Source: Nocardioides stalactiti
GTDB taxonomy: Bacteria > Actinomycetota > Actinomycetes > Propionibacteriales > Nocardioidaceae
Assembly: GCF_014180715.1 (NCBI RefSeq)
Contig: NZ_JACEFC010000028.1
Coordinates: forward strand, 1 to 36,839
Length of the DNA stretch: 36,839 nt
Direction of reading: 5' to 3'
Below the pieces are notes generated by a model. It saw nothing but the letters and a program-made list of their open reading frames with translations. It ran no database searches and was not told the origin of the DNA. A program made the translations under genes and the position numbers. Positions within the stretch are counted from its first letter, which is position 1. Each line of letters starts with the position of its first letter. Below are positions 25,205-33,484 of the stretch, piece after piece.

Positions 25205-28200
25205 TCAGACGTTGCGGCGGTACTGGCCGCCGACCTCGAAGAACGCCTCGGTGACCTGGCCCAGCGAGCACACCCGCGCGGCGTCCATCAGCACGGCGAA
25301 GATGTTCTCCCCGCTGGTCGCGGCCGCCTTGAGCCGCTCGATCGCGGCCTCGGCCTCGTCGGCGTGCGCCGAGCGGAACTTCTCGACCCGCTCCAGCTGG
25401 GAGCGCTTCTCGTCCTCGGTCGCCCGGGCGAGCTCCACGTGGTCGGGGGTCCCGTCATCGGCTCCGGGGGAGCGGAAGGTGTTGACGCCGATGATCGGCA
25501 GCGTGCCGTCGTGCTTGCGGTGCTCGTAGAGCATCGACTCGTCCTGGATCCGGCCCCGCTGGTAGCCGGTCTCCATCGCGCCGAGGACACCGCCGCGCTC
25601 GGAGATCCGCTCGAACTCCGCGAGGACGGCCTCCTCCACCAGGTCGGTGAGCTGGTCGACGACGTACGAGCCCTGGAGCGGGTTCTCGTTGACCGCCAGG
25701 CCCCACTCGCGGTTGATGATCATCTGGATGGCCAGGGCGCGGCGCACGGACTCGTCGGTCGGGGTGGTGACCGCCTCGTCGTAGGCGTTGGTGTGCAGCG
25801 AGTTGGCGTTGTCGTAGATCGCGCACAGTGCCTGGAGAGTGGTGCGGATGTCGTTGAACGCCATCTCCTGGGCGTGCAGCGAGCGACCCGAGGTCTGGAC
25901 GTGGTACTTCAGCCGCTGCGAGCGCTCGTTGGCGCCGTACCGCTCCTTCATCGCGATCGCCCAGATCCGCCGGGCGACCCGACCGATCACGGTGTACTCC
26001 GGGTCCATGCCGTTGGAGAAGAAGAAGGACAGGTTGGGCGCGAAGTCGTCGATGTCCATGCCGCGCGCGAGGTACGACTCGACGTAGGTGAAGCCGTTGG
26101 CGAGGGTGAAGGCGAGCTGGCTGATCGGGTTCGCCCCGGCCTCGGCGATGTGGTAGCCGGAGATGGAGACCGAGTAGAAGTTCCGGATCTCCTGCTGGAT
26201 GAACCACTCCTGGATGTCGGCCATGCAGCGCAGCGAGAACTCGGTGGAGAACAGGCAGGTGTTCTGGCCCTGGTCCTCCTTGAGGATGTCGGCCTGGACC
26301 GTGCCCCGCACGGTGCGGAGCGCCTCGGCCGGGTCGATGCCCTTGTCCTTGGCCTGGTCGATCACGGTGTTGAGGAAGAAGGCGAGGACCGTCGGCGCCG
26401 GACCGTTGATGGTCATCGACACCGACGTCGTGGGCGAGCCGAGGTCGAAGCCGTCGTAGAGCGCCTTCATGTCGTCGAGCGTCGCGACGCTGACGCCCGA
26501 CGTGCCGACCTTGCCGTAGATGTCGGGCCGCTCAGCGGGGTCGCGGCCGTAGAGCGTGACGGAGTCGAACGCCGTCGACAGCCGGGTCGCCGGCTGGTCC
26601 TCGGAGAGCAGCTTGAAGCGGCGGTTGGTGCGGAAGGGGTCGCCCTCGCCCGCGAACATCCGGGCAGGGTCCTCGTTCTCGCGCTTGAACGGGAAGACGC
26701 CGCCGGTGAACGGGAAGGAGCCCGGCAGGTTCTCGCGGCGCCAGAAGCGCACCAGCTCTCCGTGGTCCTCGAAGGACGGTACGGCGACGCGCGGGATCCG
26801 GTTGCCCGACAGCGACTCGCGCCCGGTGTCCTCGGCGGCATAGCTCGCGACGAGCTCGGGCCACTCCGCGAGCCGGTCGCGCAGCCAGGCGGGGGTCTCG
26901 GGGGCGAGGGCGGCGAGCCGGGCCGCCACCGTGGCGTCCTCGCCCGTGGCGGCGGCCTCCCCGGCGACGACCTCGAACGCCTGGGCGCGCCGCGCGAGGG
27001 CGGCGAGCTGCTCGGTCTGCTCGTGGTAGTCGCGGACCGTGTCGGCGATCTCGGCCAGGTAGCGGACCCGCTCGGGCGGCAGCACCTGCTGGATCCGGGT
27101 CGACGTCTTGCCGGTCACCGGGGCCAGGGTGCCGGCGTCGACGGCGAGCCCGTGGCCGGTGAGCTGGTCGCGGAGGAACTGGTAGAGCCCGGTGACGCCG
27201 TCGTCGGCGAACGTCGCGGCCGAGGTGCCGAAGACCGGCATGTCGTCGGGCTGCTGGCCGAACGCCTCGCGGTTGCGCACGAGCTGGCGGGCCACCTCGC
27301 GGCGGGCGTCGGCCGCGCCGCGGCGCTCGAACTTGTTGATCGCGACGGCGTCGGCGAAGTCGAGCATGTCGATCTTCTCGAGCTGCGACGCGGCGCCGTA
27401 CTCGGGCGTCATGACGTAGAGGCTGGTGTCGACGAAGGGCACGACCGCCGCGTCGCCCTGGCCGATGCCGGGTGTCTCGACGACGACCAGGTCGAAGCCG
27501 GCGGCCTTGACGGTCGCGATGACGTCGGCGAGGTGGTCGGGGAGCTCGTGGGCGCCGCGGGTGGCGAGGCTGCGGAAGTAGACCCGGTCGCGGTCGAGCC
27601 CGGGACCGTCGAGATCGAGGCTGTTCATCCGGATCCGGTCGCCGAGCAGCGCGCCGCCGCCCTTGCGCCGGGTCGGGTCGACGGCCAGCACCGCGACGCG
27701 GACCTTGTCGTGCTGGTCGATCCGCAGGCGGCGGACGAGCTCGTCGGTGAGCGAGCTCTTGCCGCTGCCTCCGGTGCCGGTGATGCCGAGGACGGGGATG
27801 GTCCGGCTCTGCGCGGCCTCGCGCAGCCGGGCGAGCGTGGCGTCGTCGACGGCGCCGCTCTCGACGCCGGTGATCATCCGGGCCAGCGCGGAACGGTCGC
27901 CGGTGATGACGTCGTCGGCCGTGACCGCGCGCGCCGACCACAGGTCCACGTCGCAGGCCTTGACGACCGAGTTGATCATCCCGGGCAGGCCCATCCGCTG
28001 GCCGTCCTCGGGGCTGAAGATGATCACGCCGGACCGGCGCAGGCGCTCGATCTCGTCGTGGACGATCACGCCGCCACCGCCGCCGACGATCTTGATGTGC
28101 TCCGCTCCGCGCCGCCGCAGCTCCGCGGCGAGGTACTCGAAGTACTCCACGTGCCCGCCCTGGTAGGACGAGACGGCGATGCCCTGCACGTCCTCCTCCA

Positions 28201-28378
28201 GCGCGGCCTCGAGGATCTCGGCGACCGACCGGTTGTGCCCGAGGTGGATGACCTCGCAGCCCTGGCTCTGGAAGATCCGCCGCATGATGTTGATCGCAGC
28301 GTCGTGACCGTCGAACAGGCTCGAGGCGGTGACCAGCCGGATCGGCCGGGTCGGCTTGTGCAGCGGCGCGGGTGCCAT
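25205..28378 (-). CDS. icmF: Fused isobutyryl-CoA mutase IcmF
   Basis: This 1057-residue, three-part protein is full length for IcmF. The N-terminal B12-binding domain has D23-G-H25 (the DxH cobalt-ligand motif). A central MeaI-type GTPase chaperone domain has Walker A GTGGSGKSS near residue 200, a VDPTRRKGG segment and NKFE in place of NKxD. The C-terminal mutase barrel contains GVFPFKRENEDPARMFAGEG, which marks IcmF rather than methylmalonyl-CoA mutase. It interconverts isobutyryl-CoA and n-butyryl-CoA with adenosylcobalamin, linking branched and straight acyl-CoA pools; some IcmF enzymes also act on pivalyl-CoA. The ATG at 28378 follows GGGAG. A large inverted repeat covers its promoter. 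Confidence 0.95.
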   Translation of the reverse strand: MAPAPLHKPTRPIRLVTASSLFDGHDAAINIMRRIFQSQGCEVIHLGHNRSVAEILEAALEEDVQGIAVSSYQGGHVEYFEYLAAELRRRGAEHIKIVGGGGGVIVHDEIERLRRSGVIIFSPEDGQRMGLPGMINSVVKACDVDLWSARAVTADDVITGDRSALARMITGVESGAVDDATLARLREAAQSRTIPVLGITGTGGSGKSSLTDELVRRLRIDQHDKVRVAVLAVDPTRRKGGGALLGDRIRMNSLDLDGPGLDRDRVYFRSLATRGAHELPDHLADVIATVKAAGFDLVVVETPGIGQGDAAVVPFVDTSLYVMTPEYGAASQLEKIDMLDFADAVAINKFERRGAADARREVARQLVRNREAFGQQPDDMPVFGTSAATFADDGVTGLYQFLRDQLTGHGLAVDAGTLAPVTGKTSTRIQQVLPPERVRYLAEIADTVRDYHEQTEQLAALARRAQAFEVVAGEAAATGEDATVAARLAALAPETPAWLRDRLAEWPELVASYAAEDTGRESLSGNRIPRVAVPSFEDHGELVRFWRRENLPGSFPFTGGVFPFKRENEDPARMFAGEGDPFRTNRRFKLLSEDQPATRLSTAFDSVTLYGRDPAERPDIYGKVGTSGVSVATLDDMKALYDGFDLGSPTTSVSMTINGPAPTVLAFFLNTVIDQAKDKGIDPAEALRTVRGTVQADILKEDQGQNTCLFSTEFSLRCMADIQEWFIQQEIRNFYSVSISGYHIAEAGANPISQLAFTLANGFTYVESYLARGMDIDDFAPNLSFFFSNGMDPEYTVIGRVARRIWAIAMKERYGANERSQRLKYHVQTSGRSLHAQEMAFNDIRTTLQALCAIYDNANSLHTNAYDEAVTTPTDESVRRALAIQMIINREWGLAVNENPLQGSYVVDQLTDLVEEAVLAEFERISERGGVLGAMETGYQRGRIQDESMLYEHRKHDGTLPIIGVNTFRSPGADDGTPDHVELARATEDEKRSQLERVEKFRSAHADEAEAAIERLKAAATSGENIFAVLMDAARVCSLGQVTEAFFEVGGQYRRNV

Positions 28379-28392
28379 GGGGTCTCCCGGGT

Positions 28393-28438
28393 CAACTAGT
28401 TGGACGTCCTAGCAAATAGTAGGACATCCAAGTAGTTG
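28393..28438 (-). promoter_or_regulatory. Inverted repeat around the icmF -10 region
   Basis: Arms 28393-28411 and 28420-28438 are inverted copies, 17 of 19 positions complementary, with an 8-base AT-rich spacer. Each arm contains TTGGAC(G/A)TCCTA or its complement. On the minus strand the spacer and its edge read TACTAT (28416-28421), a good -10 hexamer, placed so that bound protein on both arms would enclose it. A separate CTCCC/GGGAG hairpin (28452-28466) may terminate the upstream phosphatase gene. Confidence 0.6.
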
Positions 28439-28498
28439 CCCGAAATCGAGGCTCCCCTGCAGGGAGGGTCCCCCCGGGAGAGCGCCGGCCCTAGGGGC

Positions 28499-29029
28499 TC
28501 AGTTGTCCTCCGGGGGGCTGTCCCGAATTGCGGCCACCAGCACGTCGCAGGTGCGTTCGACCATGGCGAGGACGACCTGGAAGCCATCGGTGCCGCCGTA
28601 GTACGGGTCGGGCACCTCGGCGCCGGGCTCGAGCGGGTCGAAGTCGCCGAAGAGGCGGACCCGGTCGGGGTCGGCGGTGCCGCCGGCCAGGGACCGGAGG
28701 TCGCGGAGGTTGTCCTGGTCCATGGCGAGCACCAGGTCGCAGTCGGTGAGCCAGGACGCCTGGACCTGCTGGGCGCGGTGGGCGCTGGCGTCGTACCCCT
28801 CGCCGGTGAGGATCGCCGCGGCCCGACGGTCCATCGGGTGGCCGACGTGCCAGTCGCCCGTGCCGGAGCTGACGACCTCGACCCGGTCGTCCAGTCCTGC
28901 TGACCGGACCCGGTCGGTGAGCACCACGTCGGCCATCGGGGAGCGGCAGATGTTGCCGAGGCACACCAGCGCGACCCGGTAGCGGCCCGGCTCGCGCGCG
29001 GGCGGCAGGGTCGGCGGGACGGCCGGCAC
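28499..29029 (-). CDS. Low-molecular-weight protein tyrosine phosphatase
   Basis: This 176-residue protein has the P-loop C23-L-G-N-I-C-R29-S (CX5R) near the N-terminus and the general-acid motif DPYYGG in the C-terminal third, the two hallmarks of LMW phosphotyrosine phosphatases. It removes phosphate from protein tyrosine or small arsenate-type substrates in the cytosol. The GTG at 29029 lies 2 bases after the stop of the holin-like gene, indicating one transcript. No tyrosine kinase is encoded nearby. Confidence 0.9.
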   Translation of the reverse strand: MPAVPPTLPPAREPGRYRVALVCLGNICRSPMADVVLTDRVRSAGLDDRVEVVSSGTGDWHVGHPMDRRAAAILTGEGYDASAHRAQQVQASWLTDCDLVLAMDQDNLRDLRSLAGGTADPDRVRLFGDFDPLEPGAEVPDPYYGGTDGFQVVLAMVERTCDVLVAAIRDSPPEDN

Positions 29030-29031
29030 CG

Positions 29032-29430
29032 TCAGTCGTCCTTGTCGACGCCGACGATGGCGTCGAGGACCCAGGTCGTGACGCTGATGATGATCGCGCC
29101 TCCGACGGCCGGCCAGAACCCGGCGACGCGGAAGCCGACGTCGAACAGGTCGGCGAGCCAGTCGGTGATGAGCAGCAGCAGCGCGTTGACGACGAGCAGG
29201 AACAGCCCGAGCGTCAGCAGGATCACCGGGAACGACAGCACCACGAGGACCGGCTTCACCAGCGCGGTCACCAGCGCCAGGATCAGCGCGACGCCGAGGA
29301 GCGGCAGCAGCTTGTGCTCGAGCTCGGCCTGACCCTGGGTCGGACCGGTGAACCGGATGCCGTCCATGACCTGGGCGGCGGCCGCCAGCGCGACGCTCGT
29401 GATCGCCCACCGGGCGAGGAACTCCACCAT
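29032..29430 (-). CDS. Small four-helix membrane protein (phage holin 4 superfamily)
   Basis: This 132-residue protein has an N-terminal hydrophobic segment and three further strong membrane helices (about 45-62, 65-88 and 103-122). The layout and the motif ALVKPVLVVLSFPVILLTLG are typical of the PF04020 family, found across bacterial chromosomes and named for similarity to holins. There are no phage genes around it, so a lysis role is unlikely. The ATG at 29430 has CAGACT 7 bases upstream and no Shine-Dalgarno site. It is coupled to the phosphatase gene. Confidence 0.82.
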   Translation of the reverse strand: MVEFLARWAITSVALAAAAQVMDGIRFTGPTQGQAELEHKLLPLLGVALILALVTALVKPVLVVLSFPVILLTLGLFLLVVNALLLLITDWLADLFDVGFRVAGFWPAVGGAIIISVTTWVLDAIVGVDKDD

Positions 29431-29450
29431 GAGGTGGAGTCTGTCAGGCG

Positions 29451-30134
29451 TCAGGTCAGCGCCAGTGCCTCGACGATCTCCTCGGCCGCGTCGTCGATGT
29501 GGCGGTGCAGGAACTCGTAGGCGCCGTCGAGGTCGCCGTCCTCGAGCAGCCGGACCAGCGGTTCGTGGGACTCGGCCTGGTCGTGGGCGTTGCGCCGGAC
29601 CCGGTCGACCTGGGCCAGTGCGAGCTTGAGCTCGTCCATGAGGCTCTCGGCCATCTGTACCAGCCGCGGGCTGCCGGTCAGCTCGACCAGGGAGACGTGG
29701 AAGGCGAGGTGCCGTTCGTTGAGCTCCTCGTACGACGCCCGCCCGCTGCGCACTGCACTGGTGTAGGCCTCCAGCGTCTGCCGCACCCGCTTGCGGGCCG
29801 CGTCGCTCGCCTCCGGCCAGGCGTGCACGCCGGCGCCCTCGAGCACCCAGCGCGCCGAGCACACGTCGCGAACCGACTCGGCCCTCGGCGTCGCGACGCT
29901 CACCCCGCGGTTGGGCTCGCGGGTGGCCAGGCCCTCGGCGACCAGCGCCATCAGCGCCTCGCGCACGGTCGGCCGGGAGACGCCGAGCGACTCGGCGAGG
30001 GCCAGCTCGCGCAGCGGCGTACCGCTCTCGACCTCGCCCTCGAACACGGCGCGGCGCAGCTCGGCGGTCACGCGCTCGACGGTCGAGGCGTGCTCGACGC
30101 TGAGGGAGTCGAAGCGTGGCTGGGTGGCCGGCAT
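29451..30134 (-). CDS. GntR-family regulator (FCD type)
   Basis: This is about a 227-residue protein with an N-terminal winged helix (LAESLGVSRPTVREALMALVAEGL) and a C-terminal all-helical FCD effector domain, which often binds an organic acid with a metal held by conserved Asp/His residues. It is divergent from the dimethylargininase gene, with a perfect inverted repeat between them, so it likely represses that operon and itself. The start could be ATG 30134 (GAGAAT 6 bases upstream) or ATG 30152 (GGAGG close upstream), which adds six residues. Confidence 0.85.
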   Translation of the reverse strand: MPATQPRFDSLSVEHASTVERVTAELRRAVFEGEVESGTPLRELALAESLGVSRPTVREALMALVAEGLATREPNRGVSVATPRAESVRDVCSARWVLEGAGVHAWPEASDAARKRVRQTLEAYTSAVRSGRASYEELNERHLAFHVSLVELTGSPRLVQMAESLMDELKLALAQVDRVRRNAHDQAESHEPLVRLLEDGDLDGAYEFLHRHIDDAAEEIVEALALT

Positions 30135-30178
30135 GCCTCCATTCTCCCGCATCGGCCTCCAGGCTGTATGCTCATCTC

Positions 30179-30199
30179 ATTGTCAGATTGTCTGACAAT
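30179..30199. promoter_or_regulatory. Perfect 9-3-9 operator in a divergent promoter region
   Basis: ATTGTCAGA (30179-30187), TTG, and TCTGACAAT (30191-30199) are perfect inverted copies. The right half also forms ATTGTC-T-GACAAT (30187-30199), a 6-1-6 palindrome of the kind bound by FCD-type GntR proteins. The site lies between the GntR gene and the dimethylargininase gene, 37 bases from the latter's start. Confidence 0.7.
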
Positions 30200-30235
30200 C
30201 GTGCGGTTCGTGCGGAGTCGAGGAGGGATGCCGGG

Positions 30236-31156
30236 ATGGAGCTCGGTTGGGGTCGTCACTACGCGATGGTCGAGCCGTCGCAATTCCGCGTGGACTACGC
30301 GATCAACCCCTTCATGGACCCGTCCGTGCAGCCCGATCCCGAACGCGCCGCCACGCAGTGGCGGGACCTGGTCGCGACCCTCGAGCGCCTCGGCGCCCGG
30401 GTCGACGTGATCCCGGCCCGGGCCGATAGCCCCGACATGGTCTATGCCATGAACCTCGGCTTCGCCGTGCAGCGCCCGGAGTGGGAGGAGGCCGGCCGCC
30501 GCGCCGTCGTCCTGTCCCACATGCGCTTCCCGCAGCGGCGCAACGAGACGCCCAGCGCCCGCGACTGGTTCGAGGCCGAGGGCTTCGCCACCACCTTCGT
30601 CGGCCGTGACGGCGTGGGCGCCCACTTCGAGGCCGGAGACGCCTTCCCCTTCGGCGGCGACCTGCTGGTCGGGGTGGGCCCGCGGACCGACGAGCTCGCG
30701 CTCAAGCACCTTGCCGCCGACCTCGGGGTCACCGTGCGCGGCCTGCGGATCACCCACCCGGGGATGTATCACCTCGACCTGGCCTTCTGCCCGCTCGACG
30801 AGCGTCGCGCGATCGTCTGCCCCGACGCTCTCGACCCGGCCTCGGCCGAAGCGCTCCTCGCGCTCGTGCCCGAACCGATCGTGATCACCGAGGAGGAGGC
30901 GATCACCACGCTGTGCGCCAACTCGGTCGTCGTCGGCCGCACCGTCGTCATGCCGGCCTGCCCGCCGCGGGTGCGGGCGCAGATCGAGGCAGGGGGCTTC
31001 GAGGTCGTCCTCGTCGACGTCTCCGAGTTCCACCTCGGTGGCGGCTCGGTCCGGTGCATGACCAACCCGCTCGACATCCGGCTCGGCCGCGAGCTCGCGG
31101 TGGTGGCGGGCGGTCGGGTGGTAGCGCCACCGACCGAGGAGAACCCGGCGGCCTGA
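30236..31156 (+). CDS. Dimethylargininase-like amidinohydrolase
   Basis: This 306-residue protein of the arginine deiminase/amidinotransferase superfamily has the catalytic C-terminal motif H-L-G-G-G-S-V-R-C-M-T-N, which holds the nucleophilic Cys. An internal His in GMYHLDLAFCPL probably completes the active site. The length suits dimethylarginine dimethylaminohydrolase, which makes citrulline and dimethylamine; arginine or a related guanidino compound is also possible. The ATG at 30236 follows AGGAGGG. It is probably controlled by the GntR operator upstream and precedes an aminotransferase gene by 32 bases. Confidence 0.8.
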   Translation: MELGWGRHYAMVEPSQFRVDYAINPFMDPSVQPDPERAATQWRDLVATLERLGARVDVIPARADSPDMVYAMNLGFAVQRPEWEEAGRRAVVLSHMRFPQRRNETPSARDWFEAEGFATTFVGRDGVGAHFEAGDAFPFGGDLLVGVGPRTDELALKHLAADLGVTVRGLRITHPGMYHLDLAFCPLDERRAIVCPDALDPASAEALLALVPEPIVITEEEAITTLCANSVVVGRTVVMPACPPRVRAQIEAGGFEVVLVDVSEFHLGGGSVRCMTNPLDIRLGRELAVVAGGRVVAPPTEENPAA

Positions 31157-31175
31157 GACCCGTCGGGCCGAGACG

Positions 31176-31181
31176 TAGGGT
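31176..31181 (+). promoter_or_regulatory. -10 hexamer of a leaderless promoter
   Basis: TAGGGT stands 7 bases before the ATG of the HisC/Pat-like aminotransferase, with no ribosome site between. The gene may have its own promoter in addition to read-through from the dimethylargininase gene. Confidence 0.5.
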
Positions 31182-31188
31182 CGGAACC

Positions 31189-32289
31189 ATGGTCGAGCCG
31201 CTGCCGCACGTCCGCGAGATCCCGCCGTACGTCCCGGGCCGGCCGCCGGCTGCCCGGCCCGGCCTGACGTCGTACAAGCTGTCGTCCAACGAGAACCCCT
31301 ACCCGCCCCTGGCCAGCGTCCTCGCGACCGCGGAGCAGGCGGCGTCGGCGATGAACCGCTACCCCGACATGGGCTGTGCGGCGCTGTACGACGCGCTCGC
31401 GACCCGGCTCGACGTCGAGACGGACCAGCTCGCCGCGGCCACCGGCTCGGTCGCCCTGATCTATCACCTGCTCGCCGCGTTCTGCGGGCCCGGTGACGAG
31501 GTCGTCCACGCATGGCGATCCTTCGAGGCCTACCCGATCGCGGTGACCGCCGCCGGGGCGACGGGGGTGAAGGTCCCGGTGACGTCCGACGGGCGTCACG
31601 ACCTCGCCGCGATGGCCGCGGCGATCACCGACCGCACCCGCGTCGTGCTGTTGTGCACGCCCAACAACCCGACCGGTCCGGCGTTGACCCACGCCGAGGT
31701 CGCGGCGTTCCTCGGCGCCGTCCCTGACCGGGTGCTCGTCGTCGTCGACGAGGCCTACCTCGAGTTCGTGCGGATGGACGACCCCGTCGACGGGCCGGCC
31801 CTGGTGCGCGCCCACCCCAACGTGGTCCTGCTGCGCACGTTCTCCAAGGCCTACGGGCTCGCCGGGCTGCGGGTGGGCTACGCGGTCGGGAGCGCCGAGG
31901 TCGCCGGCGCGCTGCGCGCCGTCGCGCTGCCCTTCGGGGTGTCGTCGGTGGCACAGGCCGCCGCGGTCGCCTCGCTCGCGGCCGAGGACGAGCTGATGGC
32001 CCGGGTCGACTCCCTGGTCGCCGAGCGCGTCCGGCTGGTCGCGGGCATCCGTTCCGCCGGCTGGTCGGTTCCTGACCCGCAGGGCAACTTCGTGTGGTTC
32101 GACCTCGGTGCCGGCGCCGCTGACTTCGCTGCGGCGGCCGGGGAGGTCGGGCTCGCGGTCCGACCGTTCGCAGGAGAGGGCGTGCGGGTCAGCGTGGCCG
32201 AGCCCGAGTCGACCGACCGGCTCGTCGACCTCCTCCGCACCCTCACGCCGCCGGTTGGCACTACCGTTGGATCGTCCCGCTCGACCTGA
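31189..32289 (+). CDS. HisC/Pat-like PLP aminotransferase
   Basis: This 366-residue fold-type I aminotransferase resembles histidinol-phosphate and aromatic aminotransferases: KLSSNENPYPP near the N-terminus, CTPNNPTGP, VVVDEAYLEF and the cofactor Lys220 in TFSKAYGLAGLRVGY. A lone copy outside a histidine operon favours aromatic aminotransferase (Pat) or a side role. Next to dimethylargininase it could act on an amino acid from guanidino-compound breakdown, but this is only positional. The start is set by TAGGGT 7 bases upstream. Confidence 0.82.
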   Translation: MVEPLPHVREIPPYVPGRPPAARPGLTSYKLSSNENPYPPLASVLATAEQAASAMNRYPDMGCAALYDALATRLDVETDQLAAATGSVALIYHLLAAFCGPGDEVVHAWRSFEAYPIAVTAAGATGVKVPVTSDGRHDLAAMAAAITDRTRVVLLCTPNNPTGPALTHAEVAAFLGAVPDRVLVVVDEAYLEFVRMDDPVDGPALVRAHPNVVLLRTFSKAYGLAGLRVGYAVGSAEVAGALRAVALPFGVSSVAQAAAVASLAAEDELMARVDSLVAERVRLVAGIRSAGWSVPDPQGNFVWFDLGAGAADFAAAAGEVGLAVRPFAGEGVRVSVAEPESTDRLVDLLRTLTPPVGTTVGSSRST

Positions 32290-32312
32290 CCCCGACCTGC
32301 TGGAGAGTCCCG

Positions 32313-33302
32313 GTGCCTGGAGAGACCCCCGGCCAGCCTGGCTGGTACCCCGACCAGAACGGCACCCTGCGCTGGTTCGACGGAGCCGCGTGGACCGACC
32401 ACGTCCAGCCGGGGAGCGGTGCCGTCGGCGGCGCCGACCTCACCCAGGCCTACGGCGGTGGGGCGCCCACCCCGACCGCGCAGTTCCCCGTCCAGTCCCC
32501 GGAGCCCTCGGGTTGGCCCGGTGCCGGCGCGCCGACAGGGCCGACCCCGCCGAGCCCGCCCTCGGCGTACGGCGCCGTCCCGCAGCCGTCGTTCCCCGGC
32601 GGCCCCGGCCAGGGCGGTCCCGGCCTGCCGCCGCCGAGCAGCGGCGGCAACCGCGGCCTGCTCATCGCGCTCGGCGTGGTGGGCGCGATCGTCCTCATCG
32701 CGGTGCTCGCCGTCGGCTCGTGGGCGGTCTTCCTCCGCGGAGACAGCGACGACGACGCGAGCGGGCGCGACGACAACAGCGCTGGCGGTGACCTGCCGAC
32801 ACGCACGCCGGAGGAGACAGCCGAGCTGTTCATGGCGGGCGTGCTCGCGCAGGACTGCGCCGCGCTCGAGGACCTCGTGACCGACCGCCTCCTCGAGGAG
32901 GAGGGTGGCTGCGAGGTCGAGGACATGCCGGCGGAGTTCACGTGGGTCGTCGGCGACGCCACCATCGACGAGGACGCCGGGTCCGCCACCGTTCCGGTCG
33001 ACCTGGCCTTCGCCGGACAGTCCGCGCCGGTCACGCTCGCGATGGTCGTCGAGGACGACGAGTGGCTGGTCGACGAGTTCGACGAGAGCGGCGGGGAGTC
33101 GCCGACCGGGCCGGTCACCGGCAGCACGGACGTCGAGACCGACTTCTCCGACTACACGGACTTCTCCGACTACACGGACTTCACGGACTTCCCGACGGAC
33201 ATGTTCTCGGACTTCCCGACCGACTTCCCGACCGACCCGTCGGAGCTCGAGTCGTACCTGTCGGACTACTTCTCCAATTTCTCCGACCTCTTCACCTACT
33301 AG
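32313..33302 (+). CDS. GWYPD-domain membrane protein with acidic F/Y/D repeat tail
   Basis: This 329-residue protein starts with a DUF2510-type motif (GWYPD, RWFDG, WTDH; residues 10-30), then has a Pro/Gly/Ala-rich linker. One membrane helix follows (about 113-136), then an outer domain with Cys pair C-x17-C (AQDCAAL and GGCEVED). The C-terminus is an unusual repeat of D-F-S-D-Y-T, D-F-P-T-D type; an exact 18-base DNA repeat occurs at 33141-33158 and 33159-33176. The GTG at 32313 follows GGAGAG. Architecture and Cys pair are shared with the genes at 33904 and 35825. The outer domain may be NTF2-like; function unknown. Confidence 0.75.
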   Translation: MPGETPGQPGWYPDQNGTLRWFDGAAWTDHVQPGSGAVGGADLTQAYGGGAPTPTAQFPVQSPEPSGWPGAGAPTGPTPPSPPSAYGAVPQPSFPGGPGQGGPGLPPPSSGGNRGLLIALGVVGAIVLIAVLAVGSWAVFLRGDSDDDASGRDDNSAGGDLPTRTPEETAELFMAGVLAQDCAALEDLVTDRLLEEEGGCEVEDMPAEFTWVVGDATIDEDAGSATVPVDLAFAGQSAPVTLAMVVEDDEWLVDEFDESGGESPTGPVTGSTDVETDFSDYTDFSDYTDFTDFPTDMFSDFPTDFPTDPSELESYLSDYFSNFSDLFTY

Positions 33303-33309
33303 GTCACTC

Positions 33310-33473
33310 AGTGGCGTGCGCGCAAAGTTCTTGAACGGTTGGCGCGCCCAGGGCACGCACCTCGCGGCGTTGCCGACGCTTGCGAGACGACCCGGTATGG
33401 CGGCGCGCCGGCGCCTTGCGATGCACGCACCCTGAACACGCCAACCGTCCAGACACTTCACGCGCACGCCACT
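33310..33473 (-). repeat. Long intergenic inverted repeat, possible structured RNA
   Basis: Arms 33310-33365 and 33418-33473 are each 56 bases, inverted, with 42 exact complements. Of the 14 differences, 11 become G-U pairs if the minus strand is transcribed but only 1 on the plus strand, so the minus-strand RNA could pair at 53 of 56 positions. The 52-base loop contains a CGGCGCGCCG palindrome. It fills the gap between two plus-strand genes almost exactly. No protein gene is evident. It could be a non-coding RNA or a REP/MITE-like repeat. Confidence 0.7.
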
Positions 33474-33478
33474 AGGCT
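33473..33478 (+). promoter_or_regulatory. -10 hexamer of a leaderless promoter
   Basis: TAGGCT lies 6 bases before the ATG at 33485 and begins at the last base of the right arm of the long inverted repeat. Confidence 0.5.
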
Positions 33479-33484
33479 GGGCCC

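Noticed and set aside
25184..28399. Very long open frame on the plus strand opposite icmF
   Set aside because: It mirrors a clear IcmF on the minus strand. The translation is low-complexity Val/Asp/Arg-rich, as expected from a GC-rich antisense frame.
29032..29430. Prophage remnant suggested by the holin-like gene
   Set aside because: The family is common in chromosomes and no other phage gene, integrase or attachment repeat is near.
31878..33467. Minus-strand frame starting inside the long inverted repeat
   Set aside because: It runs antisense through two supported genes; its start comes from the repeat arm and shows no family motif.
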